Shown here: piece after piece, positions 1-7,921 of the stretch
Numbering within the stretch: the first letter of the stretch is position 1
How the letters are laid out: every line of letters begins with the position of its first letter
Source: Gudongella sp034006985
Lineage (GTDB): Bacteria; Bacillota; Clostridia; Tissierellales; Tissierellaceae
Direction: 5' to 3'
Assembly (NCBI GenBank): GCA_034006985.1
Contig: JAVERT010000001.1
Span: 62,001-126,000 of the forward strand
Length of the DNA: 64,000 bases
Notes under the pieces: generated by a model
The model's input: the letters and a program-made list of their open reading frames with translations, nothing else
What the model was told of the DNA's origin: nothing
The model's database searches: none
Position numbers and translations under genes: made by a program

Positions 1-600
1 TTATCTGGAGATAAAATAGTATCAATCGATGGAGTAGAGATAAAAGAATGGAATCAGATAGTTGATACTATAAATTCATCTGAAACTTCAAAAATATTGA
101 ATATAAATGTACAAAGAAACGATAAAATAATTTCATTACAAGTTAAACCAATGCTTGATAATGATAGAGTAGTAATAGGTATAGTTCCAGAAAGCGAAAA
201 AAGTATTTTAAAATCAATAGGAGCAGGCTTTGAGGATACGGCATACTTTATAAAATTAATGTTTAATTTTATAGCAATGCTTTTTCAAGGTCAAGTAAGT
301 ACTAACGATCTTGCAGGTCCTGTTGGAGTAATAAGTGAAATTGGAAATCAAGCTAAATTGGGATTTATCAATTTACTATATATTCTAGGATTTATAAGCG
401 TTAATTTAGGGTTTTTCAATTTATTACCTATTCCTGCTTTGGATGGCAGCCGAATAGTATTTTTATTGGTAGAAGCTGTAAGAGGAAAACCTGTAGATCC
501 TAAAAAAGAAGGATTTATACATTTTCTAGGTTTTATATTTTTAATTTCTCTTATGCTATTAGTAACTTATAAAGACTTAATAAAAATAAATTTGTTTTAA
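1..600 (+). CDS. rseP: RseP-type site-2 zinc metalloprotease, C-terminal part
   Basis: The reading frame is open from base 1, so this is the last 199 residues of a membrane-embedded M50B intramembrane protease cut by the window edge. The first residues (SGDKIVSIDG) are the core of a PDZ domain. After it come hydrophobic segments and the motif NLLPIPALDGSR, whose Asp is the third zinc ligand in this family. The HExxH motif lies outside the window. Family members cleave anti-sigma factors or signal-peptide remnants within the membrane. The position directly before ispG fits the usual dxr-rseP-ispG order of MEP-pathway genes in clostridia. Identity is firm; the natural substrate cannot be read here. 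Confidence 0.93.
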   Translation, partial: LSGDKIVSIDGVEIKEWNQIVDTINSSETSKILNINVQRNDKIISLQVKPMLDNDRVVIGIVPESEKSILKSIGAGFEDTAYFIKLMFNFIAMLFQGQVSTNDLAGPVGVISEIGNQAKLGFINLLYILGFISVNLGFFNLLPIPALDGSRIVFLLVEAVRGKPVDPKKEGFIHFLGFIFLISLMLLVTYKDLIKINLF

Positions 601-611
601 GGTGTGATTAA

Positions 612-1661
612 ATGGAAAGAAAATCAACTAAGAAAATCAAAGTTGGGAATATATATATTGGTGGTGATTCACCAATAAGTGTGCAGTCTATGACTAATAC
701 TAAAACATGTGATATAGAAAATACAATTGATCAATTAAAGCGATTAGAAGATGCAGGCTGTGATATTATTCGTATGTCAGTTACTACTAAGGAAGATGCA
801 TTAGCAATAGACAAATATAAGCAACAAACTAAAATGCCAATTATTGCTGATATACAATTTGACTATAAAATAGCATTAGAAGCTATTAATAGTGGAATTG
901 ATGGCTTAAGAATCAATCCTGGAAACATGGGAAACAAAGAAAAAATTAAAGAAATTGTAAATGCGTGTAAAAAAAATCAACTTTCTATTAGACTTGGTGT
1001 AAATTCAGGATCTTTAAATAAGGAATTTCTTAATAAATTTAATGGAGTAAATGAGTATTCTATGGTAGAAAGTGCCATGGAACAGGTGAAAATTCTAGAA
1101 GAAGTGGATTTTTATGATATAAAAATTTCTTTAAAGGCTAGTTCTGTTCCGCTAACTATAAGTTCTTATAAATTAATAAGTGAAAGAGTTGATTATCCTC
1201 TACATTTAGGTGTAACAGAAGCTGGAACTTCTTTTAGAGGCACCATAAAATCATCAGTTGGAATAGGATCTTTATTGGCAATGGGAATTGGTGATACTAT
1301 TAGAGTATCCTTAACATCAGACCCTGTTGAGGAAGTAAAGGTTGGTAAAGAGATATTAAAATCATTAGGATTATTAAAAGAAGGTCTTGAATTTATATCT
1401 TGTCCAACCTGTGGTAGAACAAATATAGATCTAATAAGCTTGGCTAAAGAAGTTGAAAGAAGATTAGAACATATAAAGAAGCCCTTAAAAGTAGCAGTCA
1501 TGGGATGTGCTGTAAACGGACCTGGTGAAGCAAGAGAAGCTGATATAGGTATTGCTGGAGGAGACGGCGAAGGTTTGATATTTAAGAAAGGTATAATAAT
1601 AAAAAAAGTACCTGAGGAAAATTTACTAGAAGAGCTCCTGAAAGAAATTGAAAAGCTATAG
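612..1661 (+). CDS. ispG: 4-hydroxy-3-methylbut-2-en-1-yl diphosphate synthase (IspG/GcpE)
   Basis: Penultimate enzyme of the MEP isoprenoid pathway; it reductively converts MEcPP to HMBPP using a [4Fe-4S] cluster. The protein has 349 residues, the short bacterial form. The C-terminal half shows the cluster-binding signature: SCPTCGRTN supplies two cysteines and GCAVNGPGEA the third cysteine and the conserved Glu. The N-terminal TIM-barrel start reads VGNIYIGGDSPISVQSMTNT, typical of GcpE. The gene follows rseP by 11 bases and precedes polC by about 20, so cotranscription is likely. The next enzyme, IspH, is encoded at 45.9-48.2 kb on the other strand as a fusion with S1. Confidence 0.97.
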   Translation: MERKSTKKIKVGNIYIGGDSPISVQSMTNTKTCDIENTIDQLKRLEDAGCDIIRMSVTTKEDALAIDKYKQQTKMPIIADIQFDYKIALEAINSGIDGLRINPGNMGNKEKIKEIVNACKKNQLSIRLGVNSGSLNKEFLNKFNGVNEYSMVESAMEQVKILEEVDFYDIKISLKASSVPLTISSYKLISERVDYPLHLGVTEAGTSFRGTIKSSVGIGSLLAMGIGDTIRVSLTSDPVEEVKVGKEILKSLGLLKEGLEFISCPTCGRTNIDLISLAKEVERRLEHIKKPLKVAVMGCAVNGPGEAREADIGIAGGDGEGLIFKKGIIIKKVPEENLLEELLKEIEKL

Positions 1662-1682
1662 ATTATAGAGGAAGTGAATTAT

Positions 1683-4600
1683 ATGGCTCACAGTAAAAAG
1701 ACTATTAAAGAATTATTTCCTACTAATGATATAATTCAAAACTTAATAAAGGATATAACAATAACCAATGTAGAAATAATAAAAGAGAATTTCCAAGTTA
1801 TAGTTTCGATTGTAGAAGAAGCTTGGATTTCAAATAATGATAGAAAAGATATAGAAGAATCCTTTAAGCATAAGTTAAAGGATTTTAACTTTGCTTTCAA
1901 TTATACCAATGTAATTAAATCCTATTCTAATCAAGAGATATTAGAAATAATCAAGCTTAAAATAAATAAATATATTAAATCTAGCCTCTCATTTATAGAT
2001 GAAATAATTCTAAATGAAAAGGATGAGTATAATTTGATTCTTCCAAGTGTTGTTGCTTATCAATCAATTACATCAAATGGTTTAAGAGACGAGTTATGTT
2101 TTTTCGTAAAAAAATGTACTGAAAAAAATCTAATAATAACTTACTCTGAAAATAAAGTATCCGATGATTTTCTTTACAATAAAGAAATGGAAGAGAGAAT
2201 TATACTAAAAGACATACTAAGTAAATCAAGTGAAATTACTAAAAAGAACAAAAAATCTGATTTTAAATATGGCAAAAAAATTAAAAATGAAATTATAAAA
2301 ATAATTGATATAGAAATGCAACAAGGTGATGCGACAATAAAAGGTGAAATATTCCAATATGAAACAAAGACAATAAAAGATGGGAGGACTCTAGTTATCT
2401 TTTATGTCTCTGATGGGTCAAGTTCAATTTCTTGTAAAGCATTTTTAAATAAAGATCAAAGTGATGACTTTCTACGAAATGTAAAAGAGGGTAACCATGC
2501 TTTGGTGCATGGAGATATAGTTTATGATACATATAATAAAGAAGTATCATTAATGTTAAAATCTTTAGAATTAATACAAGAAAACATACGACAAGATGAT
2601 GCAATTAATAAAAGGATAGAGCTTCATTTGCATACTCAGATGAGTGCAATGGATGGAGTATCACATACTAAAAATTTAATACAGAGAGCTATCGATTGGG
2701 GACACGAGGCAATTGCCATAACAGACCATGGGGTAGTTCAAGCTTTTCCTGATGCTATGGATATGGGTAAAAAAATCAAAATTATTTATGGCGTTGAAGC
2801 TTATATGATAAATGATAAAAAAGAGATAGTTACTGGAAATCTTGAAGGCAGGAAATTGGATGATTTTGTAGTTTTTGACATTGAAACAACTGGATTATCA
2901 CCTAAGAATAATAGAATTACTGAAATTGGTGCTATAAAAATTATTAATGGCGAGATAGCGGAAAGTTATTCACAATTGATAAACCCAGGCGTTCAGATTC
3001 CTGAGCTAATTGTTAAATTGACTGGTATAACAGACGAAATGGTTGCTGAAAAACCAAGTATTAGCGAAGTTTTACCATCATTTAAAGAATTTATAGGAAC
3101 TAGTGTATTAGTTGCACATAATGCAGCTTTTGATATGGGCTTTATTAGAGAAAATGTTAAAGCTCTTGACATTATAATTGATAATCCTGTTTTAGATACA
3201 TTAGAACTTTCTAGAGCAGTATTCCCAACGCTAAAAAGCCATAAATTGAACCTAATTGCAAAACATCTAAAAGTCGATTTATTAAATCACCATAGAGCAG
3301 TTGATGATGCTCTTGCAACGGCTACTATTCTTTTAAAGATCTTAGAGATAGTTCAAGATAAAAAGTTTCAAGATTTAGCAGAATTAAATACTTTAAAATC
3401 TAGTGCTGATATAACTAAAGGCGACATTTACCATACAATAATTCTCGTTAAAAATCAAGCTGGATTAAAAGATCTTTATAAGCTAATATCAGATTCACAT
3501 ATGAATTATTTTCATCGTAAACCCAGAATGCCAAAATCAATTATTGAAAATCTTAGAAAAAATTTAATAATTGGAAGTGCCTGTGAAGCAGGAGAATTAT
3601 ACAAGGCTATAATAAGAAATAGACCAACTTCTGAAATAAATGAAATAGTTAGCTTTTACGATTATTTGGAAATACAACCTATTGCAAATAATGAACATTT
3701 AATAAGAGATGGAATTGTTAAAAATAATGAAGAATTAGAATTAATTAACAAAAAAATATATGATTTAGGTAAGAAGCACAATAAACTTGTGGTTGCTACT
3801 GGTGATGTACATTTTTTAGACAAAGAAGATGAGATTTATCGTAGGATACTAATGTCAGGTCAAAAATTTTCAGATGCTGATTCACAACCTCCTTTGTATT
3901 TTAGAACAACATCAGAAATGTTAGATGAATTTTCTTACTTAGGTGAGGATATAGCAGAGGAAGTAGTCATTTTAAATCCTAATAAAATTAACAACAAAAT
4001 AGATGACTGTATTCCAATACCTAATGGGACTTTTCCTCCAAAAATTGAAGGTGCTGATGAAGAATTAAGAACTATTTCTGAAGAAATGGCAATAAAAAAA
4101 TATGGTAATCCATTGCCAGAGATAGTTAAAACTAGACTTGATAGAGAATTAGACTCAATAATAAAAAACGGATACGCTGTTATGTATATAATAGCTCAAA
4201 AATTGGTATCGAAATCGATTGAAGATGGTTATTTAGTAGGTTCTAGAGGATCTGTAGGTTCATCTTTTGCTGCTACCATGAGTGGAATAACAGAAGTTAA
4301 TCCTTTGCCTCCACACTATATATGCTCAAAATGTAATAAATCCGAGTTTTTCGTAGATGGTTCTATTGCTTCTGGTTTTGATTTACCAGATAAATTTTGT
4401 CCCGAATGTGGTGAACTTTATGTAAAAGATGGTCAAGACATTCCTTTTGAAGTATTCTTAGGATTCGAAGGAGATAAAGAACCTGATATAGATTTGAATT
4501 TTGCCGGAGAATATCAATCAAAAGCACATAAGTATACAGAGGAATTATTTGGTGAAGGAAAGGTATTTAGGGCAGGTACAATTGGTACTATAGCTGACAA

Positions 4601-5903
4601 AACAGCTTATGGATTTGTAAAAAAATATTTTGAAGAAAGAGATAAAATCATAAATGGTGCTGAACTAAATAGATTGTTAAAAGGATGTACAGGAATTAAA
4701 AGATCTTCAGGACAACACCCTGGAGGTGTAATGATAGTTCCAGATTATAAAGATATATTAGACTTTACTCCAATTCAATACCCAGCTAATGATAAAACCT
4801 CCGGAGTGATAACTACTCATTTTGATTATCACTCAATTAGTGGCAGAATTTTAAAATTAGATATACTAGGTCACGATGTACCGAGTATAATTAAAATGCT
4901 TGAAGATTTAACCGGAACTGATCCGCTTAATATTCCTTTAGATGATGAAAAAACAATGAAAATATTTACTAGTTTAGAACCATTGGGAATAGATTCGAAA
5001 AGTATAAATTCTACAGTTGGCACTTTAGGAATACCTGAATTTGGCACTAAATTTGTGAGGCAGATGCTTGTAGATACAAACCCGAGAACCTTTTCAGAAC
5101 TTGTTAGAATTAGTGGTCTTTCTCATGGTACAGATGTTTGGGTGAACAACGCTCAAGATTTGGTTAAAAATAAGATTGCACCTTTATCTGAGGTAATATC
5201 AACTAGGGAAGATATAATGCTATCTTTAATAAAAGCTGGAATGGATAAAAAGCAATCATTTTTCATTATGGAGAAGGTAAGAAAAGGGAAAGGTCTTTCT
5301 TTAGAAGATGAAAAAAGCATGAGAGAATTAAGTCTTCCTGAATGGTATATTGAGTCTTGTAACAAAATAAAATACATGTTCCCAAAGGCTCATGCAGCTG
5401 CTTATGTAACTATGAGCTTTAGAATTGCTTATTTTAAAGTCTATCATCCAGAAGCTTTCTATGCTACCTATTTCACAACAAAATGGGCAGACTTTAATGC
5501 TGATTTAATAATAAAAGGTGAAACTGAAATTAGAGATAAAATAAAAGAACTTGAGCAAAAAGGATTATCGGCTACAGCAAAAGAGAAAAATGAATTAATT
5601 GTACTGGAAGTTGCGCTTGAAATGTATGCTAGAGGATTTAAATTTACAAAAGTAGATTTATACAAGTCAGATTCTGATAAATTTATGTTAAGCAAAGAAG
5701 GAATTATTCCTCCACTTAAGGCTCTAGAAGGCGTAGGAGAAAATGTAGCTAAGAAAATACATGAAGAAAGAGGTGTAACACCTTTTATTTCAATAGAAGA
5801 TTTAATAGTTAGAGGCAAAGCAACAAAGCCAGTAATAGAAGCTCTAAAAAATCATGGGTGTTTAGATAATCTGCCACAAAGCAATCAAATTAGTTTGTTT
5901 TAA
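1683..5903 (+). CDS. polC: DNA polymerase III alpha subunit, Gram-positive PolC type
   Basis: Replicative polymerase with built-in proofreading. Order in the protein: N-terminal region, an OB-fold near residues 200-300, a PHP domain starting at ELHLHTQMSAMDG (His315 and His317), a DnaQ-like 3'-5' exonuclease inserted in it (VVFDIETTGL, Asp399 and Glu401), then the PolC palm with PDIDLNFAGEYQ (Asp935, Asp937). Cys pairs CSKCNK and FCPECG just before the catalytic Asp residues form the PolC zinc module. About 1406 residues is normal length. A GTG at 1674 is in frame, but it overlaps the AGAGGAAG ribosome site; ATG 1683 lies at proper spacing behind it, so I use that start. Transcribed with ispG upstream. 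Confidence 0.97.
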   Translation: MAHSKKTIKELFPTNDIIQNLIKDITITNVEIIKENFQVIVSIVEEAWISNNDRKDIEESFKHKLKDFNFAFNYTNVIKSYSNQEILEIIKLKINKYIKSSLSFIDEIILNEKDEYNLILPSVVAYQSITSNGLRDELCFFVKKCTEKNLIITYSENKVSDDFLYNKEMEERIILKDILSKSSEITKKNKKSDFKYGKKIKNEIIKIIDIEMQQGDATIKGEIFQYETKTIKDGRTLVIFYVSDGSSSISCKAFLNKDQSDDFLRNVKEGNHALVHGDIVYDTYNKEVSLMLKSLELIQENIRQDDAINKRIELHLHTQMSAMDGVSHTKNLIQRAIDWGHEAIAITDHGVVQAFPDAMDMGKKIKIIYGVEAYMINDKKEIVTGNLEGRKLDDFVVFDIETTGLSPKNNRITEIGAIKIINGEIAESYSQLINPGVQIPELIVKLTGITDEMVAEKPSISEVLPSFKEFIGTSVLVAHNAAFDMGFIRENVKALDIIIDNPVLDTLELSRAVFPTLKSHKLNLIAKHLKVDLLNHHRAVDDALATATILLKILEIVQDKKFQDLAELNTLKSSADITKGDIYHTIILVKNQAGLKDLYKLISDSHMNYFHRKPRMPKSIIENLRKNLIIGSACEAGELYKAIIRNRPTSEINEIVSFYDYLEIQPIANNEHLIRDGIVKNNEELELINKKIYDLGKKHNKLVVATGDVHFLDKEDEIYRRILMSGQKFSDADSQPPLYFRTTSEMLDEFSYLGEDIAEEVVILNPNKINNKIDDCIPIPNGTFPPKIEGADEELRTISEEMAIKKYGNPLPEIVKTRLDRELDSIIKNGYAVMYIIAQKLVSKSIEDGYLVGSRGSVGSSFAATMSGITEVNPLPPHYICSKCNKSEFFVDGSIASGFDLPDKFCPECGELYVKDGQDIPFEVFLGFEGDKEPDIDLNFAGEYQSKAHKYTEELFGEGKVFRAGTIGTIADKTAYGFVKKYFEERDKIINGAELNRLLKGCTGIKRSSGQHPGGVMIVPDYKDILDFTPIQYPANDKTSGVITTHFDYHSISGRILKLDILGHDVPSIIKMLEDLTGTDPLNIPLDDEKTMKIFTSLEPLGIDSKSINSTVGTLGIPEFGTKFVRQMLVDTNPRTFSELVRISGLSHGTDVWVNNAQDLVKNKIAPLSEVISTREDIMLSLIKAGMDKKQSFFIMEKVRKGKGLSLEDEKSMRELSLPEWYIESCNKIKYMFPKAHAAAYVTMSFRIAYFKVYHPEAFYATYFTTKWADFNADLIIKGETEIRDKIKELEQKGLSATAKEKNELIVLEVALEMYARGFKFTKVDLYKSDSDKFMLSKEGIIPPLKALEGVGENVAKKIHEERGVTPFISIEDLIVRGKATKPVIEALKNHGCLDNLPQSNQISLF

Positions 5904-5906
5904 CAT

Positions 5907-5935
5907 TTGATATAAATGGGCAATTATGGTATAAT
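5907..5935 (+). promoter_or_regulatory. Sigma-A promoter of the rimP-nusA-infB operon
   Basis: TTGATA at 5907-5912, a 17-base spacer and a perfect TATAAT at 5930-5935. It begins just after the polC stop codon and points into rimP, so the translation operon has its own start besides read-through from polC. Confidence 0.85.
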
Positions 5936-5962
5936 CTAGAAGACAATTTAGTTACTTCAGGC

Positions 5963-5984
5963 AAGAGTGGGTTTTCCCACTCTT
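5963..5984 (+). promoter_or_regulatory. Leader hairpin upstream of rimP
   Basis: AAGAGTGGG, a TTTT loop and CCCACTCTT form a perfect 9-bp stem, located between the predicted transcription start and the rimP ribosome site. It is followed by AGTTTTTG, a weak U-run, so it could act as an attenuator or as an mRNA 5' stabiliser for the whole nusA-infB operon. The function is inference. Confidence 0.7.
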
Positions 5985-6019
5985 AGTTTTTGTCAAAGGC
6001 CAATATGGGGGGGAGATAA

Positions 6020-6481
6020 TTGAAAAAATATGAATTTATGCCTAAAATAGTAACGATTTGTGATAATATTTGTGAAGATTTAGGATATGAACTTGTAGAT
6101 GTTGAATATATCAAAGAGAAAAGTGACTATTATTTGCGAATCTTTATTCATAAACAAGGTGGAGTTAGTTTAGATGATTGTCAAATAATGAGTGAAAACT
6201 TAAGTATTATTTTAGATGAAACAGATATTATCAAAGATCCATACTATCTAGAGGTCTCTTCACCTGGTCTTGACAGACCATTAGTGACTGACAAAGACTT
6301 AGAGAGAAATATTGGTAAAGAGATAGAATTAAGCTTGTATAAAGCAGTTAATGATCAAAAAAAATATGAAGGCAAATTAATTGGCTATAATAAAAAAAAT
6401 ATTTCAATTGAAACAATCGATAATGAAAATATCTTTGATAGAAAAGATATTTCCATTATAAGATTAACAATTAAATTTTAA
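6020..6481 (+). CDS. rimP: Ribosome maturation factor RimP
   Basis: RimP (YlxS) is needed for 30S subunit maturation and binds the pre-30S particle. The 153-residue protein shows the family hallmarks GYELVDVEYIKE near the start, DYYLRIFIHKQGGVSLDDC, and the conserved YYLEVSSPGLDRPL. The start is a TTG, placed 5 bases behind a very G-rich ribosome site (GGGGGGAG). No ATG gives a better fit without losing the conserved N-terminus. It is the first gene of the operon rimP-nusA-rnpM-infB-rbfA, in the standard Firmicutes order. The TTG start together with the leader hairpin suggests tuned expression, which is an inference. Confidence 0.95.
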   Translation: MKKYEFMPKIVTICDNICEDLGYELVDVEYIKEKSDYYLRIFIHKQGGVSLDDCQIMSENLSIILDETDIIKDPYYLEVSSPGLDRPLVTDKDLERNIGKEIELSLYKAVNDQKKYEGKLIGYNKKNISIETIDNENIFDRKDISIIRLTIKF

Positions 6482-6495
6482 GGAGGAATACTTAG

Positions 6496-7614
6496 ATGAA
6501 CGTTGACTTCATCAACGCTCTTGAAGAGATTGAAAAAGAAAAGGGCATATCAAAGGATATTATCTTCGATGCATTAGAATCAGCATTAATATCCAGTTAT
6601 AAAAAGAACTTTGGATCATCACAAAATGTATTTGTAGATATGGATAGATTATCAGGTGAAGTTGAAGTATACGCAACAAAGGATATAGTGAAAGAGGAAG
6701 AAATAGAGGATAAATCACTTCAAATATCCATAGAAGATGCAAAAAAAATTGATACCACCTTAGAAATTGGGGATGTAGTAAGAATTGAAATAACACCACG
6801 AGATTTTGGCAGGATTGCTGCACAAACAGCAAAACAAGTTGTTATTCAGAGAATTAAAGATGCAGAGAGAGATGTCATTTTTGATGAATTTGTAACTCGA
6901 GAAAATGAGATTATTACAGGACAAATTCAAAGAATTGCAAAAAGCAATGTTTATATCGATTTAGGAAAAACAGAGGGTATTCTACCACCAGCTGAACAAA
7001 TAGTGAATGAAACATATGAACAAAGTGCAAGATTGAAATTATTAATCCTAGAAGTTAAAAAGACAACTAAAGGTCCTAGAATAGTTCTTTCAAGAGCAAA
7101 TGTCGGTTTAGTAAAAAGATTGTTTGAATTAGAAGTTCCTGAAATATCAGATGGAATCGTAGAAATATTTTCTATTTCACGCGAAGCTGGTTCTAGGACT
7201 AAAATTGCGGTTTTTTCAAAAAATCCAGATGTAGATCCATTAGGTTCCTGTGTAGGATTTAAAGGTTCTAGAGTAAAAGCTATAGTAGATGAGCTAAATG
7301 GTGAAAAAATCGATATTGTCATTTGGAGTAAAAACGCTGAAGAATTTATAGCTAATAGTCTAAGTCCTTCAAAGGTAGTTAAAGTAATAGCAAATGAAAA
7401 AGAAAAATCAGCAATGGTTGTAGTTCCAGATTATCAGTTATCATTAGCAATCGGAAAAGAAGGTCAAAATGCTAGATTAGCTGCAAAACTTACTACCTGG
7501 AAAATAGATATTAAATCAGAAAGTCAGTATAAATTATTAAAAGAAACTTCTGAACAAAATAAAATTCAAGAAGAAGCAGAAGTATTTGAAGATGTTGATA
7601 GTATCGAAGAATAA
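6496..7614 (+). CDS. nusA: Transcription termination/antitermination factor NusA
   Basis: RNA polymerase-associated factor that modulates pausing, intrinsic termination and antitermination. The 372-residue protein has the NusA N-terminal RNAP-binding domain (residues 1-125), an S1 domain (ITGQIQRIAKSNVYIDLGKTEGILP, about 135-200), then two KH domains (DPLGSCVGFKGSRVKAIVDEL and LAIGKEGQNARLAAKLT). The C-terminal acidic repeats of proteobacterial NusA are absent, which is normal in Firmicutes. It sits 14 bases behind rimP with a clear AAGGAGG site. Its acidic tail (EEAEVFEDVDSIEE) is short. Confidence 0.97.
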   Translation: MNVDFINALEEIEKEKGISKDIIFDALESALISSYKKNFGSSQNVFVDMDRLSGEVEVYATKDIVKEEEIEDKSLQISIEDAKKIDTTLEIGDVVRIEITPRDFGRIAAQTAKQVVIQRIKDAERDVIFDEFVTRENEIITGQIQRIAKSNVYIDLGKTEGILPPAEQIVNETYEQSARLKLLILEVKKTTKGPRIVLSRANVGLVKRLFELEVPEISDGIVEIFSISREAGSRTKIAVFSKNPDVDPLGSCVGFKGSRVKAIVDELNGEKIDIVIWSKNAEEFIANSLSPSKVVKVIANEKEKSAMVVVPDYQLSLAIGKEGQNARLAAKLTTWKIDIKSESQYKLLKETSEQNKIQEEAEVFEDVDSIEE

Positions 7615-7625
7615 GGAGTGTTATT

Positions 7626-7889
7626 ATGAGTCCTAGAAAAATACCTCTAAGAAAATGTATCGGTTGCAATGAAATGAAACCCAAAAAAGAGCTTATTAGG
7701 GTAGTTAAAAACAAAGAAAATATTGTCAGTGTAGATTTAACTGGGAAAGCTAATGGGAGAGGTGCCTATATTTGTCCTGATATTAAGTGTTTTGAACAAG
7801 CTTATAAAACTAAGAAGTTTAATAGAGCTTTAGAAACTGAAATAACAGAAGAAGTATATGCCAAATTGAAGGAAGTCATAGATAACTAG
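7626..7889 (+). CDS. rnpM: RNase P modulator RnpM (YlxR)
   Basis: Small basic RNA-binding protein of 87 residues in the YlxR/DUF448 family. In Bacillus subtilis this family has been described as an RNase P modulator. Conserved features visible are RKCIGCNEMKPKKELIRVV near the N-terminus, GRGAYICPD in the middle and the basic segment KTKKFNRAL. It lies between nusA and infB as usual. The L7Ae-like gene ylxQ, which normally follows it, is missing: only 32 bases separate the rnpM stop from the infB start. Confidence 0.93.
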   Translation: MSPRKIPLRKCIGCNEMKPKKELIRVVKNKENIVSVDLTGKANGRGAYICPDIKCFEQAYKTKKFNRALETEITEEVYAKLKEVIDN

Positions 7890-7921
7890 AGAATCACCTT
7901 AAACACATAGGAGGTGTACGT

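Noticed and set aside
1193..1501. A 102-codon frame on the - strand inside ispG, and similar long antisense frames in polC, infB, pnp and recA
   Set aside because: They lie fully within well-conserved genes, have no ribosome site and show low-complexity Ser/Leu/Ile composition, as expected for the opposite strand of A+T-rich coding DNA.
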